A stretch of 64,000 bases of DNA, from NCBI GenBank assembly GCA_040954595.2, contig CM082579.2:13516001-13580000 (forward strand). Reading direction: 5' to 3'. The notes beneath the pieces were generated by a model. The model was not told the origin of the DNA, made no database searches, and saw only the letters and a program-made list of their open reading frames with translations. Made by a program: the position numbers and the translations under genes. The stretch comes from Balanoglossus misakiensis (taxonomy: Eukaryota; Hemichordata). Shown here in pieces: positions 47,201 to 59,600 of this stretch (position 1 is the stretch's first letter; every line of letters begins with the position of its first letter).

Positions 47201-49455
47201 TGACATTGAATCTGATTCTTTGCATCAGGGTATATGGCGTAGCAAGCTTTATGATGCATCAGGGTAGATAGTGATGCAAACATTTCACTTTGACATGGGT
47301 TTTAAATGCATATGGGGATTTCAGGTTGTTGAAAAATCTGTGGGTTAATACGTGTCCAAAAGCACTGTACTTTGACATTGCTAATGCAACGATGACATTG
47401 AATCTGATTCTTTGCATCAGGGTAAATGGCGAAGCAAGGTTGATTATGCATCAGGGTAGATAGTGATGCAAGCTCTGCACTTTGACATGGGTATAAAATG
47501 CCTACAGGGGGATTTAAAGTTGTCTGTAAATCCCTGGGTTAATATGTGGCGGAAAGCACTGTACTTTGACATTGCATATGCAATGGTGACATTGAATGGG
47601 ATTCTTTGCATTAGGGCAAATGGCGAAGCAAGCTCAATTATGCATCAGAGTAGATGGTGATGCAAACTCTGCACTTTCACATGGGTATTTAATGTTAAAT
47701 GTAAATCCATAGGTTAATACGTGGCCAAAAGCACTCTAATTTGACATTGCTAATGTAACGATGACATTGATTATGATTCTTTGCATCAGGGTAAATGGCG
47801 TAGAAAGCTTTATGATGCATCAGGGTAGATAGTAATGCAAACACTTCACTTTGACATGGGTATTAAATGCATATGGGGATTTCAGGTTGTTGAAAAATCT
47901 GTGGGTTAATACGTGTCCAAAAGCACTGTACTTTGACATTGCTAATGCAATGATGACATTGAATCTGATTCTTTGCATCAGGGTAAATGGCGTAGCAAGC
48001 TTTATGATGCATCAGGGTAGATAGTGATGCAATCACTTCACTTTGACATGGGTATTAAATGCATATGGGGATTTCAAGTTGATGATAAATCCCTGGGTTA
48101 ATACGTGTCCAAAAGCAATGTACTTTGACATTGCTAATGTAACGATGACATTGAATATGATTCTTTGCATCAGGGTAAATGGCGTAGCAAGCTTTATGAT
48201 GCATCAGGGTAGATAGTGATGCAAACACTTCACTTTGACATGGGTATTAAATGCATATGGGGAATTCAGGTTGTTGAAAAATCTGTGGGTTAATATGTGT
48301 CGAAAAGCACTGTACTTTGACATTGCTAATGCAATGATGACATTGAATCTGATTCTTTGCATCAGGGTAAATGGCGTAGCAAGGTTTATGATGCATCAGG
48401 GTAGATAGTGATGCAAACACTTCACTTTGACATGGGTATAAAATGCCTACAGGGGGATTTAAAGTTGTCTGTAAATCCCTGGGTTAATACGTGTCCAAAA
48501 GCACTGTACTTTGACATTGCTAATGCAGCGATGACATTGAATCTGATTCTTTGCATCAGGGTAAATGGCGAAGCAAGGTTGATGAAGCATCAGGGTAGAT
48601 AGTGATGCAAGCTCTGCACTTTGACATGGGTATAAAATGCCTACAGGGGGATTTAAAGTTGTCTGTAAATCCCTGGGTTAATACGTGGCTGAAAGCACTG
48701 TACTTTGACATTGCATATGCAATGGTGACATTGAATGGGATTCTTTGCATTAGGGCAAATGGCGAAGCAAGCTCAATGATGCATCAGAGTAGATGGTGAT
48801 GCAAACTCTGCACTTTCACATGGGTATTTAATGTTAAATGTAAATCCATAGGTTAATACGTGGCCAAAAGCACTCTAATTTGACATTGCTAATGCAACGA
48901 TGACATTGAGTCTGATTCTTTGCATCAGGGTAAATGGCGAAGCAAGGTTGATGATGCATCAGGGTAGATAGTGATGCAATCACTTCACTTTGACATGGGT
49001 ATTAAATGCATATGGGGATTTCAAGTTGATGATAAATCCCTGGGTTAATACGTGTCCAAAAGCACTGTACTTTGACATTGCTAATGCAACGATGACATTG
49101 AATCTGATTCTTTGCATCAGGGTAAATGGCGTAGCAAGCTTTATGATGCATCAGGGTAGATAGTGATGCAAACACTTAACTTTGACATGGGTATTAAATG
49201 CATATGGGGATTTCAGGTTGTTGAAAAATCTGTGGGTTAATACGTGTCCAAAAGCACTGTACTTTAACATTGCTAATGCAACGATAACATTGAATCTGAT
49301 TCTTTGCATCAGGGTAAATGGCGTAGCAAGCTTTATGATGCATCAGGGTAGATAGTGATGCAAACACTTCACTTTGACATGGGTATAAAATGCCTACAGG
49401 GGGATTTAATGTTGTCTGTAAATCCCTGGGTTATTACGTGTCCAAAAACACTGTA
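44227..49455 (+). repeat. Satellite segment with 4554-bp long-range duplication
   Basis: The a monomer at 44803 and the one at 49357 share private variants: GGTTATTACGTG and AAAAACACTG. The following b monomers (44997 and 50433) share GACATGGCCATAAAATG. The offset is 4554 bp before the transposon. The flanking d-type copies at about 44227 and 49169 share CACTTAACTTT and ACGATAACATTG. Their offset is larger by about two monomers, showing later loss or gain of whole monomers. Confidence 0.85.
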
Positions 49456-50335
49456 CAGTGAAACCTGGCAAAACCGACCTCACCTCGGACCACACATTCT
49501 GGTCGGTTTTCACAGTGGGTCGGTTTACTCAGAGTGGGCGTGGCTTCCCCCTCCCCATGAACCCTTTGACCCCGATCTCATACACACAGTGCACAGCAGA
49601 CACACGCACGATATGTACACGTTGTACATTCATGTATATTTCAAATTAAAGGTAATTAAAAAACTTCTGTACAGTGTAATTTCTGAAAATTGTTAAAAAT
49701 AAAAAAAGTAAATTCAAGTTCATTCGCGGGCTGAGTGGGTAAACAGAAAGACGTACACGGTATTGTTACGATCGCATCGGCAGAATGTTGGGCAAGTGAT
49801 TTCCTGGAAACTACTGATAAGTTGTCGTAAACAACATCCAGTCTATTTTTTCTTCATAAAACTGTCGAGAGATGATTGTTTTAGGAAACATCGCTTCTGC
49901 AGTACTGTTTGATAAATCTCCACCCTTGTCAACACTGCGTGGCCGCACTGTTGGTTATACACTGTATTGTTTACAAAAAGAGATTCACACCTCGCCACCT
50001 GGAAGGCTTATCAGTAAATTGCTAACGAAGTGTTGACAAACCGTCCCTTTGACTATTGTTGGGAAGACAGGAAAACCAAAATTAGCACATCGTTGCGGTA
50101 ATTTTTGATCAAAGACGTGATTTCAACCTTTACAATAAAGTGATCGGTCGGTCTATTCCGGTTGAATTTGAGGGGTGGGACCGACCAACGCGGTCGGTGT
50201 TCGAAGTAGACAGTGGTCGGTATTCAGAGTGACTTTTACCATTGGCGTCAATGGGAAATTTTCGGGACTAAACGGATCGGTCGATTTTCACAGGAAGTCG
50301 GTTTACCCAGGGGTCGGTTTTGCCAGGTTTTACTG
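49456..50335. mobile_element. 880-bp TA-flanked pogo/Tc1-mariner-like element inside the satellite
   Basis: The left end CAGTGAAACCTGGCAAAACC pairs with the right end GGTTTTGCCAGGTTTTACTG, with one mismatch. The match continues into GACC/GGTC. TA is present at 49454-49455 and 50336-50337. The host a monomer is split at CTGTA/CTTTGAC, and removing 880 + 2 bp restores exact monomer phase. GGTCGGTTT-type motifs recur near both ends (two to three on the left, about six on the right). There is no transposase frame, so it is a non-autonomous derivative. The 113-codon frame at 49355-49696 is a satellite-to-element read-through. Confidence 0.95.
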
Positions 50336-53300
50336 TACTTTGACATTGCTAATGCAGTGATGACATTGAATCTGATTCTTTGCATCAGGGTAAATGGCGA
50401 AGCAAGGTTGATGAAGCATCAGGGTAGATAGTGATGCAAGCTCTGCACTTTGACATGGCCATAAAATGCCTACAGGGGGATTTAAAGTTGTCTGTAAATC
50501 CCTGGGTTAATACGTGGCGGAAAGCACTGTACTTTGACATTGCATATGCAATGGTGACATTGAATGGGATTCTTTGCATTAGGGCAAATGGCGAAGCAAG
50601 CTCAATGATGCATCAGAGTAGATGGTGATGCAAACTCTGCACTTTCACATGGGTATTTAATGTTAAATGTAAATCCATAGGTTAATACGTGGCCAAAAGC
50701 ACTCTAATTTGACATTGCTAATGGAACGATGACATTGAATCTGATTCTTTGCATCAGGGCAAATGGCGAAGCAAGGTTGATGATGCATCAGGGTAGATAG
50801 TGATGCAATCACTTAACTTTGACATGGGTATTAAATGCATATGGGGATTTCAAGTTGATGATAAATCCCTGGGTTAATACGTGTCCAAAAGCACTGTACT
50901 TTGACATTGCTAATGCAACGACGACATTGAATCTGATTCTCTGCATCAGGGCAAATGGCGAAGCAAGGTTGATGATGCATCAGGGTAGATAGTCATGCAA
51001 TCACTTCACTTTGACATTGGTATTAAATGCATATGGGGATTTCAAGTTGATGATAAATCCCTGGGTTAATACGTGTCCAAAAGCACTGTACTTTGACATT
51101 GCTAATGCAACGATGACATTGAATCTGATTCTTTGCATCAGGGTATATGGCGTAGCAAGCTTTATGATGCATCAGGGTAGATAGTGATGCAAACACTTCA
51201 CTTTGACATGGGTATTAAATGCGTATGGGGATTTCAGGTTGTTGAAAAATCTGTGGGTTAATACGTGTCCAAAAGCACTGTACTTTGCCATTGCTAATGC
51301 AACGATGACATTGAATCTGATTCTTTGCATCAGGGTAAATGGCGTAGCAAGCTTTATGACGCATCAGGGTAGATAGTGATGCAAACACTTCACTTTGACA
51401 TGGGTATAAAATGCCTACAGGGGGATTTAAAGTTGTCTGTAAATCCCTGGGTTAATACGTGGCTGAAAGCACTGTACTTTGACATTGCATATGCAATGGT
51501 GACATTGAATGGGATTCTTTGCATTAGGGCAAATGGCGAAGCAAGCTCAATGATGCATCAGAGTAGATGGTGATGCAAACTCTGCACTTTCACATGGGTA
51601 TTTAATGTTAAATGTAAATCCATAGGTTAATACGTGGCCAAAAGCACTCTAATTTGACATTGCTAATGCAACGATGACATTGAATCTGATTCTTTGCATC
51701 TGGGCAAATGGCGAAGCAAGGTTGATGATGCATCAGGGTAGATAGTGATGCAATCACTTCACTTTGACATGGGTATTAAATGCATATGGGGATGTCAAGT
51801 TGATGATAAATCCCTGGGTTAATATGTGTCCAAAAGCACTGTACTTTGACATTGCTAATGTAACGATGACATTGAATCTGATTCTTTGCATCAGGGTAAA
51901 TGGCGTAGCAAGCTTTATGATGCATCAGGGTAGATAGTGATGCAAACACTTCACTTTGACATGGGTATTAAATGCATATGGGGATTTCAGGTTGTTGAAA
52001 AATCTGTGGGTTAATACGTGTCCAAAAGCACTGTACTTTGACATTGCTAATGCAATGATGACATTGAATCTGATTCTTTGCATCAGGGTAAATGGCGAAG
52101 CAAGGTTGATTATGCATCAGGGTAGATAGTGATGCAAGCCCTTCACTTTGACATGTGTATAAAATGCCTACAGGGGGATTTAAAGTTGTCTGTAAATCCC
52201 TGGGTTAATACGTGTCCAAAAGCACTGTACTTTGACATTGCTAATGCAACGATGACATTGAATCTGATTCTTTGCATCAGGGTAAATGGCGAAGCAAGGT
52301 TGATTATGCATCAGGGTAGATAGTGATGCAAGCTCTGCACTTTGACATGGGTATAAAATGCCTACAGGGGGATTTAAAGTTGTCTGTAAATCCCTGGGTT
52401 AATATGTGGCGGAAAGCACTGTACTTTGACATTGCATATGCAATGGTGACATTGAATGGGATTCTTTGCATTAGGGCAAATGGCGAAGCAAGCTCAATTA
52501 TGCATCAGGGTAGATGGTGATGCAAACTCTGCACTTTCACATTGGTATTTAATGTTAAATGTAAATCCATAGGTTAATACGTGGCCAAAAGCACTCTAAT
52601 TTGACATTGCTAATGGAACGATGACATTGAATCTGATTCTTTGCATCATGGCAAATGGCGAAGCAAGGTTTATGATGCATCAGAGTAGATAGTGATGCAA
52701 TCACTTCACTTTGACATTGGTATTAAATGCATATGGGGATTTCAAGTTGATGATAAATCCCTGGGTTAATACGTGTCCAAAAGCACTATAATTTGACATT
52801 GCTAATGCAACGATGACATTGAATCTGATTCTTTGCATCAGGGTAAATGGCGTAGCAAGCTTTATGACGCATCAGGGTAGATAGTGATGCAAACACTTCA
52901 CTTTGACATGGGTATAAAATGCCTACAGGGGGATTTAAAGTTGTCTGTAAATCCCTGGGTTAATACGTGGCTGAAAGCACTGTACTTTGACATTGCATAT
53001 GCAATGGTGACATTGAATGGGATTCTTTGCATTAGGGCAAATGGCGAAGCAAGCTCAATGATGCATCAGAGTAGATGGTGATGCAAACTCTGCACTTTCA
53101 CATGGGTATTTAATGTTAAATGTAAATCCATAGGTTAATACGTGGCCAAAAGCACTCTAATTTGACATTGCTAATGCAACGATGACATTGAATCTGATTC
53201 TTTGCATCTGGGCAAATGGCGAAGCAAGGTTGATGATGCATCAGGGTAGATAGTGATGCAATCACTTCACTTTGACATGGGTATTAAATGCATATGGGGA

Positions 53301-53638
53301 TTTCAAGTTGATGATAAATCCCTGGGTTAATACGTGTCCAAAAGCACTGTACTTTGACATTGCTAATGTAACGATGACATTGAATCTGATTCTTTGCATC
53401 AGGGTAAATGGCGTAGCAAGCTTTATGATGCATCAGGGTAGATAGTGATGCAAACACTTCACTTTGACATGGGTATTAAATGCATATGGGGATTTCAGGT
53501 TGTTGAAAAATCTGTGGGTTAATACGTGTCGAAAAGCACTGTACTTTGACATTGCTAATGCAATGATGACATTGAATCTGATTCTTTGCATCAGGGTAAA
53601 TGGCGAAGCAAGGTTGATTATGCATCAGGGTAGATAGT

Positions 53639-56600
53639 GATGCAAACACTTCACTTTGACATGGGTATAAAATGCCTACAGGGGGATTTAAAGTTGTCTG
53701 TAAATCCCTGGGTTAATACGTGTCCAAAAACACTGTACTTTGACATTGCTAATGCAGCGATGACATTGAATCTGATTCTTTGCATCAGGGTAAATGGGGA
53801 AGCAAGGTTGATGATGCATCAGGGTAGATAGTGATGCAAGCTCTGCACTTTGACATGTGTATAAAATGCCTACAGGGGGATTTAAAGTTGTCTGTAAATC
53901 CCTGGGTTAATACGTGGCTGAAAGCACTGTACTTTGACATTGCATATGCAATGGTGACATTGAATGGGATTCTTTGCATTAGGGCAAATGGCGAAGCAAG
54001 CTCAATGATGCATCAGAGTAGATGGTGATGCAAACTCTGCACTTTCACATGGGTATTTAATGTTAAATGTAAATCCATAGGTTAATACGTGGCCAAAAGC
54101 ACTCTAATTTGACATTGCTAATTGAACGATGACATTGAATCTGATTCTTTGCATCAGGGCAAATGGCGAAGCAAGGTTGATGATGCATCAGGGTAGATAG
54201 TGATGCAATCACTTCACTTTGACATTGGTATTAAATGCATATGGGGATTTCAAGTTGATGATAAATCCCTGGGTTAATACGTGTCCAAAAGCACTGTACT
54301 TTGACATTGCTAATGCAACGATGACATTGAATCTGATTCTTTGCATCAGGGTAAATGGCGTAGCAAGCTTTATGATGCATCAGGGTTGATAGTGATGCAA
54401 ACACTTCACTTTGTCATGGGTATTAAATGCATATGGGGATTTCAGGTTGTTGAAAAATCTGTGGGTTAATACGTGTCCAAAAGCACTGTACTTTGACATT
54501 GCTAATGCAACGATGACATTGAATCTGATTCTTTGCATCAGGGTAAATGGCGTAGCAAGCTTTATGACGCATCAGGGTAGATAGTGATGCAAACACTTCA
54601 CTTTGACATGGGTATAAAAAGCCTACAGGGGGATTTAAAGTTGTCTGTAAATCCCTGGGTTAATACGTGTCCAAAAACACTGTACTTTGACATTGCTAAT
54701 GCAACGATGACATTGAATCTGATTCTTTGCATCAGGGTAAATGGCGTAGCAAGCTTTATGACGCATCAGGGTAGATAGTGATGCAAACACTTCACTTTGA
54801 CATGGGTATAAAATGCCTACAGGGGGATTTAAAGTTGTCTGTAAATCCCTGGGTTAATACGTGTCCAAAAACACTGTACTTTGACATTGCTAATGCAGCG
54901 ATGACATTGAATCTGATTCTTTGCATCAGGGTAAATGGGGAAGCAAGGTTGATGATGCATCAGGGTAGATAGTGATGCAAGCTCTGCACTTTGACATGTG
55001 TATAAAATGCCTACAGGGGGATTTAAAGTTGTCTGTAAATCCCTGGGTTAATACGTGGCTGAAAGCACTGTACTTTGACATTGCATATGCAATGGTGACA
55101 TTGAATGGGATTCTTTGCATTAGGGCAAATGGCGAAGCAAGCTCAATGATGCATCAGAGTAGATGGTGATGCAAACTCTGCACTTTCACATGGGTATTTA
55201 ATGTTAAATGTAAATCCATAGGTTAATACGTGGCCAAAAGCACTCTAATTTGACATTGCTAATGGAACGATGACATTGAATCTGATTCTTTGCATCAGGG
55301 CAAATGGCGAAGCAAGGTTGATGATGCATCAGGGTAGATAGTGATGCAATCACTTCACTTTGACATTGGTATTAAATGCATATGGGGATTTCAAGTTGAT
55401 GATAAATCCCTGGGTTAATACGTGTCCAAAAGCACTGTACTTTGACATTGCTAATGTAACGATGACATTGAATCTGATTCTTTGTATCAGGGTAAATGGC
55501 GTAGCAAGCTTTATGATGCATCAGGGTAGATAGTGATGCAAACACTTCACTTTGACATGGGTATTAAATGCATATGGGGATTTCAGGTTGTTGAAAAATC
55601 TGTGGGTTAATACGTGTCGAAAAGCACTGTACTTTGACATTGCTAATACAATGATGACATTGAATCTGATTCTTTGCATCAGGGTAAATGGCGTAGCAAG
55701 CTTTATGATGCATCAGGGTAGATAGTGATGCAAACACTTCACTTTGACATGGGTGTAAAATGCCTACAGGGGGATTTAAAGTTGTCTGTAAATCCCTGGG
55801 TTAATACGTGTCCAAAAGCACTGTACTTTGACATTGCTAATGCAACGATGACATTGAATCTGATTCTTTGCATCAGGGTAAATGGCGAAGCAAGGTTGAT
55901 GATGCATCAGGGTAGATAGTGATGCAAGCTCTGCACTTTGACATGGGTATAAAATGCCTACTGGGGGATTTAAAGTTGTCTGTAAATCCCTGGGTTAATA
56001 CGTGGCGGAAAGCACTGTACTTGGACATTGCATATGCAATGGTGACATTGAATGGGATTCTTTGCATTAGGGCAAATGGCGAAGCAAGCTCAATGATGCA
56101 TCAGAGTAGATGGTGATGCAAACTCTGCACTTTCACATGGGTATTTAATGTTAAATGTAAATCCATAGGTTAATACGTGGCCAAAAGCACTCTAATTTGA
56201 CATTGCTAATGCAACGATGACATTGAATCTGATTCTTTGCATCAGGGCAAATGGCGAAGCAAGGTTGATGATGCATCAGGGTAGATAGTGATGCAATCAC
56301 TTCAATTTGACATGGGTATTAAATGCATATGGGGATTTCAAGTTGATGATAAATCCCTGGGTTAATACGTGTCCAAAAGCACTGTACTTTGACATTGCTA
56401 ATGTAACGATAACATTGAATCTGATTCTTTGCATCAGGGTAAATGGCGTAGCAAGCTTTATGATGCATCAGGGTAGATAGTGATGCAAACACTTCACTTT
56501 GACATGGGTATTAAATGCATATGGGGATTTCAGGTTGTTGAAAAATCTGTGGGTTAATTCGTGTCGAAAAGCACTGTACTTTGACATTGCTAATGCAATG

Positions 56601-59600
56601 ATGACATTGAATCTGATTCTTTGCATCAGGGTAAATGGCGTAGCAAGCTTTATGATGCATCAGGGTAGATAGTGTTGCAAACACTTCACTTTGACATGGG
56701 TATAAAATGCCTACAGGGGGATTTACAGTTGTCTGTAAATCCCTGGGTTAATACGTGTCCAAAAGCACTGTACTTTGACATTGCTAATGCAACGATGACA
56801 TTGAATCTGATTCTTTACATCAGGGTAAATGGCGAAGCAAGGTTGATTATGCATCAGGGTAGATAGTGATGCAAGCTCTGCACTTTGACATGGGTATAAA
56901 ATGCCTACAGGGGGATTTAAAGTTGTCTGTAAATCCCTGGGTTAATACGTGGCGGAAAGCACTGTACTTTGACATTGCATATGCAATGGTGACATTGAAT
57001 GGGATTCTTTGCATTAGGGCAAATGGCGAAGCAAGCTCAATGATGCATCAGAGTAGATGGTGATGCAAACTCTGCACTTTCACATGGGTATTTAATGTTA
57101 AATGTAAATCCATAGGTTAATACGTGGCCAAAAGCACTCTAATTTGACATTGCTAATGGAACGATGACATTGAATCTGATTCTCTGCATCAGGGCAAATG
57201 GCGAAGCAAGGTTGATGATGCATCAGAGTAGATAGTGATGCAATCACTTCACTTTGACATTGGTATTAAATGCATATGGGGATTTCAAGTTGATGATAAA
57301 TCCCTGGGTTAATACGTGTCCAGAAGCACTGTACTTTGACATTGCTAATGCAACGATGACATTGAATCTGATTCTTTGCATCAGGGTATATGGCGTAGCA
57401 AGCTTTATGATGCATCAGGGTAGATAGTGATGCAAACACTTCACTTTGACATGGGTATTAAATGCATATGGGGATTTCAGGTTGTTGAAAAATCTGTGGG
57501 TTAATACGTGTCCAAAAGCACTGTACTTTGACATTGCTAATGCAACGATGACATTGAATCTGATTCTTTGCATCAGGGTAAATGGCGAAGCAAGGTTGAT
57601 TATGCATCAGGGTAGATAGTGATGCAAGCTCTGCACTTTGACATGGGTATAAAATGCCTACAGGGGGATTTAAAGTTGTCTGTAAATCCCTGGGTTAATA
57701 TGTGGCGGAAAGCACTGTACTTTGACATTGCATATGCAATGGTGACATTGAATGGGATTCTTTGCATTAGGGCAAATGGCGAAGCAAGCTCAATTATGCA
57801 TCAGAGTAGATGGTGATGCAAACTCTGCACTTTCACATGGGTATTTAATGTTAAATGTAAATCCATAGGTTAATACGTGGCCAAAAGCACTCTAATTTGA
57901 CATTGCTAATGCAACGATGACATTGAATCTGATTCTTTGCATCAGGGCAAATGGCGAAGCAAGGTTGATGATGCATCAGGGTAGATAGTGATGCAATCAC
58001 TTCACTTTGACATGGGTATTAAATGCATATGGGGATTTCAAGTTGATGATAAATCCCTGGGTTAATACGTGTCCAAAAGCAATGTACTTTGACATTGCTA
58101 ATGTAACGATGACATTGAATATGATTCTTTGCATCAGGGTAAATGGCGTAGCAAGCTTTATGATGCATCAGGGTAGATAGTGATGCAAACACTTCACTTT
58201 GACATGGGTATTAAATGCATATGGGGAATTCAGGTTGTTGAAAAATCTGTGGGTTAATATGTGTCGAAAAGCACTGTACTTTGACATTGCTAATGCAATG
58301 ATGACATTGAATCTGATTCTTTGCATCAGGGTAAATGGCGTAGCAAGGTTTATGATGCATCAGGGTAGATAGTGATGCAAACACTTCACTTTGACATGGG
58401 TATAAAATGCCTACAGGGGGATTTAAAGTTGTCTGTAAATCCCTGGGTTAATACGTGTCCAAAAGCACTGTACTTTGACATTGCTAATGCAACGATGACA
58501 TTGAATCTGATTCTTTGCATCAGGGTAAATGGCGAAGCAAGGTTGATGATGCATCAGGGTAGATAGTGATGCAAGCTCTGCACTTTGACATGGGTATAAA
58601 ATGCCTACAGGGGGATTTAAAGTTGTCTGTAAATCCCTGGGTTAATACGTGGCGGATAGCACTGTACTTTGACATTGCATATGCAATGGTGACATTGAAT
58701 GGGATTCTTTGCATTAGGGCAAATGGCGAAGCAAGCTCAATGATGCATCAGAGTAGATGGTGATGCAAACTGTGCACTTTCACATGGGTATTTAATGTTA
58801 AATGTAAATCCATAGGTTAATACGTGGCCAAAAGCACTCTAATTTGACATTGCAAATGGAACGATGACATTGAATCTGATTCTTTGCATCAGGGCAAATG
58901 GCGAAGCAAGGTTGATGATGCATCAGGGTAGATAGTGATGCAATCACTTCACTTTGACATGGGTATTAAATGCATATGGGGATTTCAGGTTGTTGAAAAA
59001 TCTGTGGGTTAATACGTGTCGAAAAGCACTGTACTTTGACATTGCTAATGCAACGATGACATTGAATCTGATTCTTTGCATCAGGGTATATGGCGTAGCA
59101 AGCTTTATGATGCATCAGGGTAGATAGTGATGCAAACACTTCACTTTGACATGGGTATTAAATGCATATGGGGATTTCAGGTTGTTGAAAAATCTGTAGG
59201 TTAATTCGTGTCGAAAAGCACTGTACTTTGACATTGCTAATGCAATGATGACATTGAATCTGATTCTTTGCATCAGGGTAAATGGCGTAGCAAGCTTTAT
59301 GATGCATCAGGGTAGATAGTGTTGCAAACACTTCACTTTGACATGGGTATAAAATGCCTACAGGGGGATTTACAGTTGTCTGTAAATCCCTGGGTTAATA
59401 CGTGTCCAAAAGCACTGTACTTTGACATTGCTAATGCAACGATGACATTGAATCTGATTCTTTGCATCAGGGTAAATGGCGAAGCAAGGTTGATTATGCA
59501 TCAGGGTAGATAGTGATGCAAGCTCGGCACTTTGACATGGGTATAAAATGCCTACAGGGGGATTTAAAGTTGTCTGTAAATCCCTGGGTTAATACGTGGC

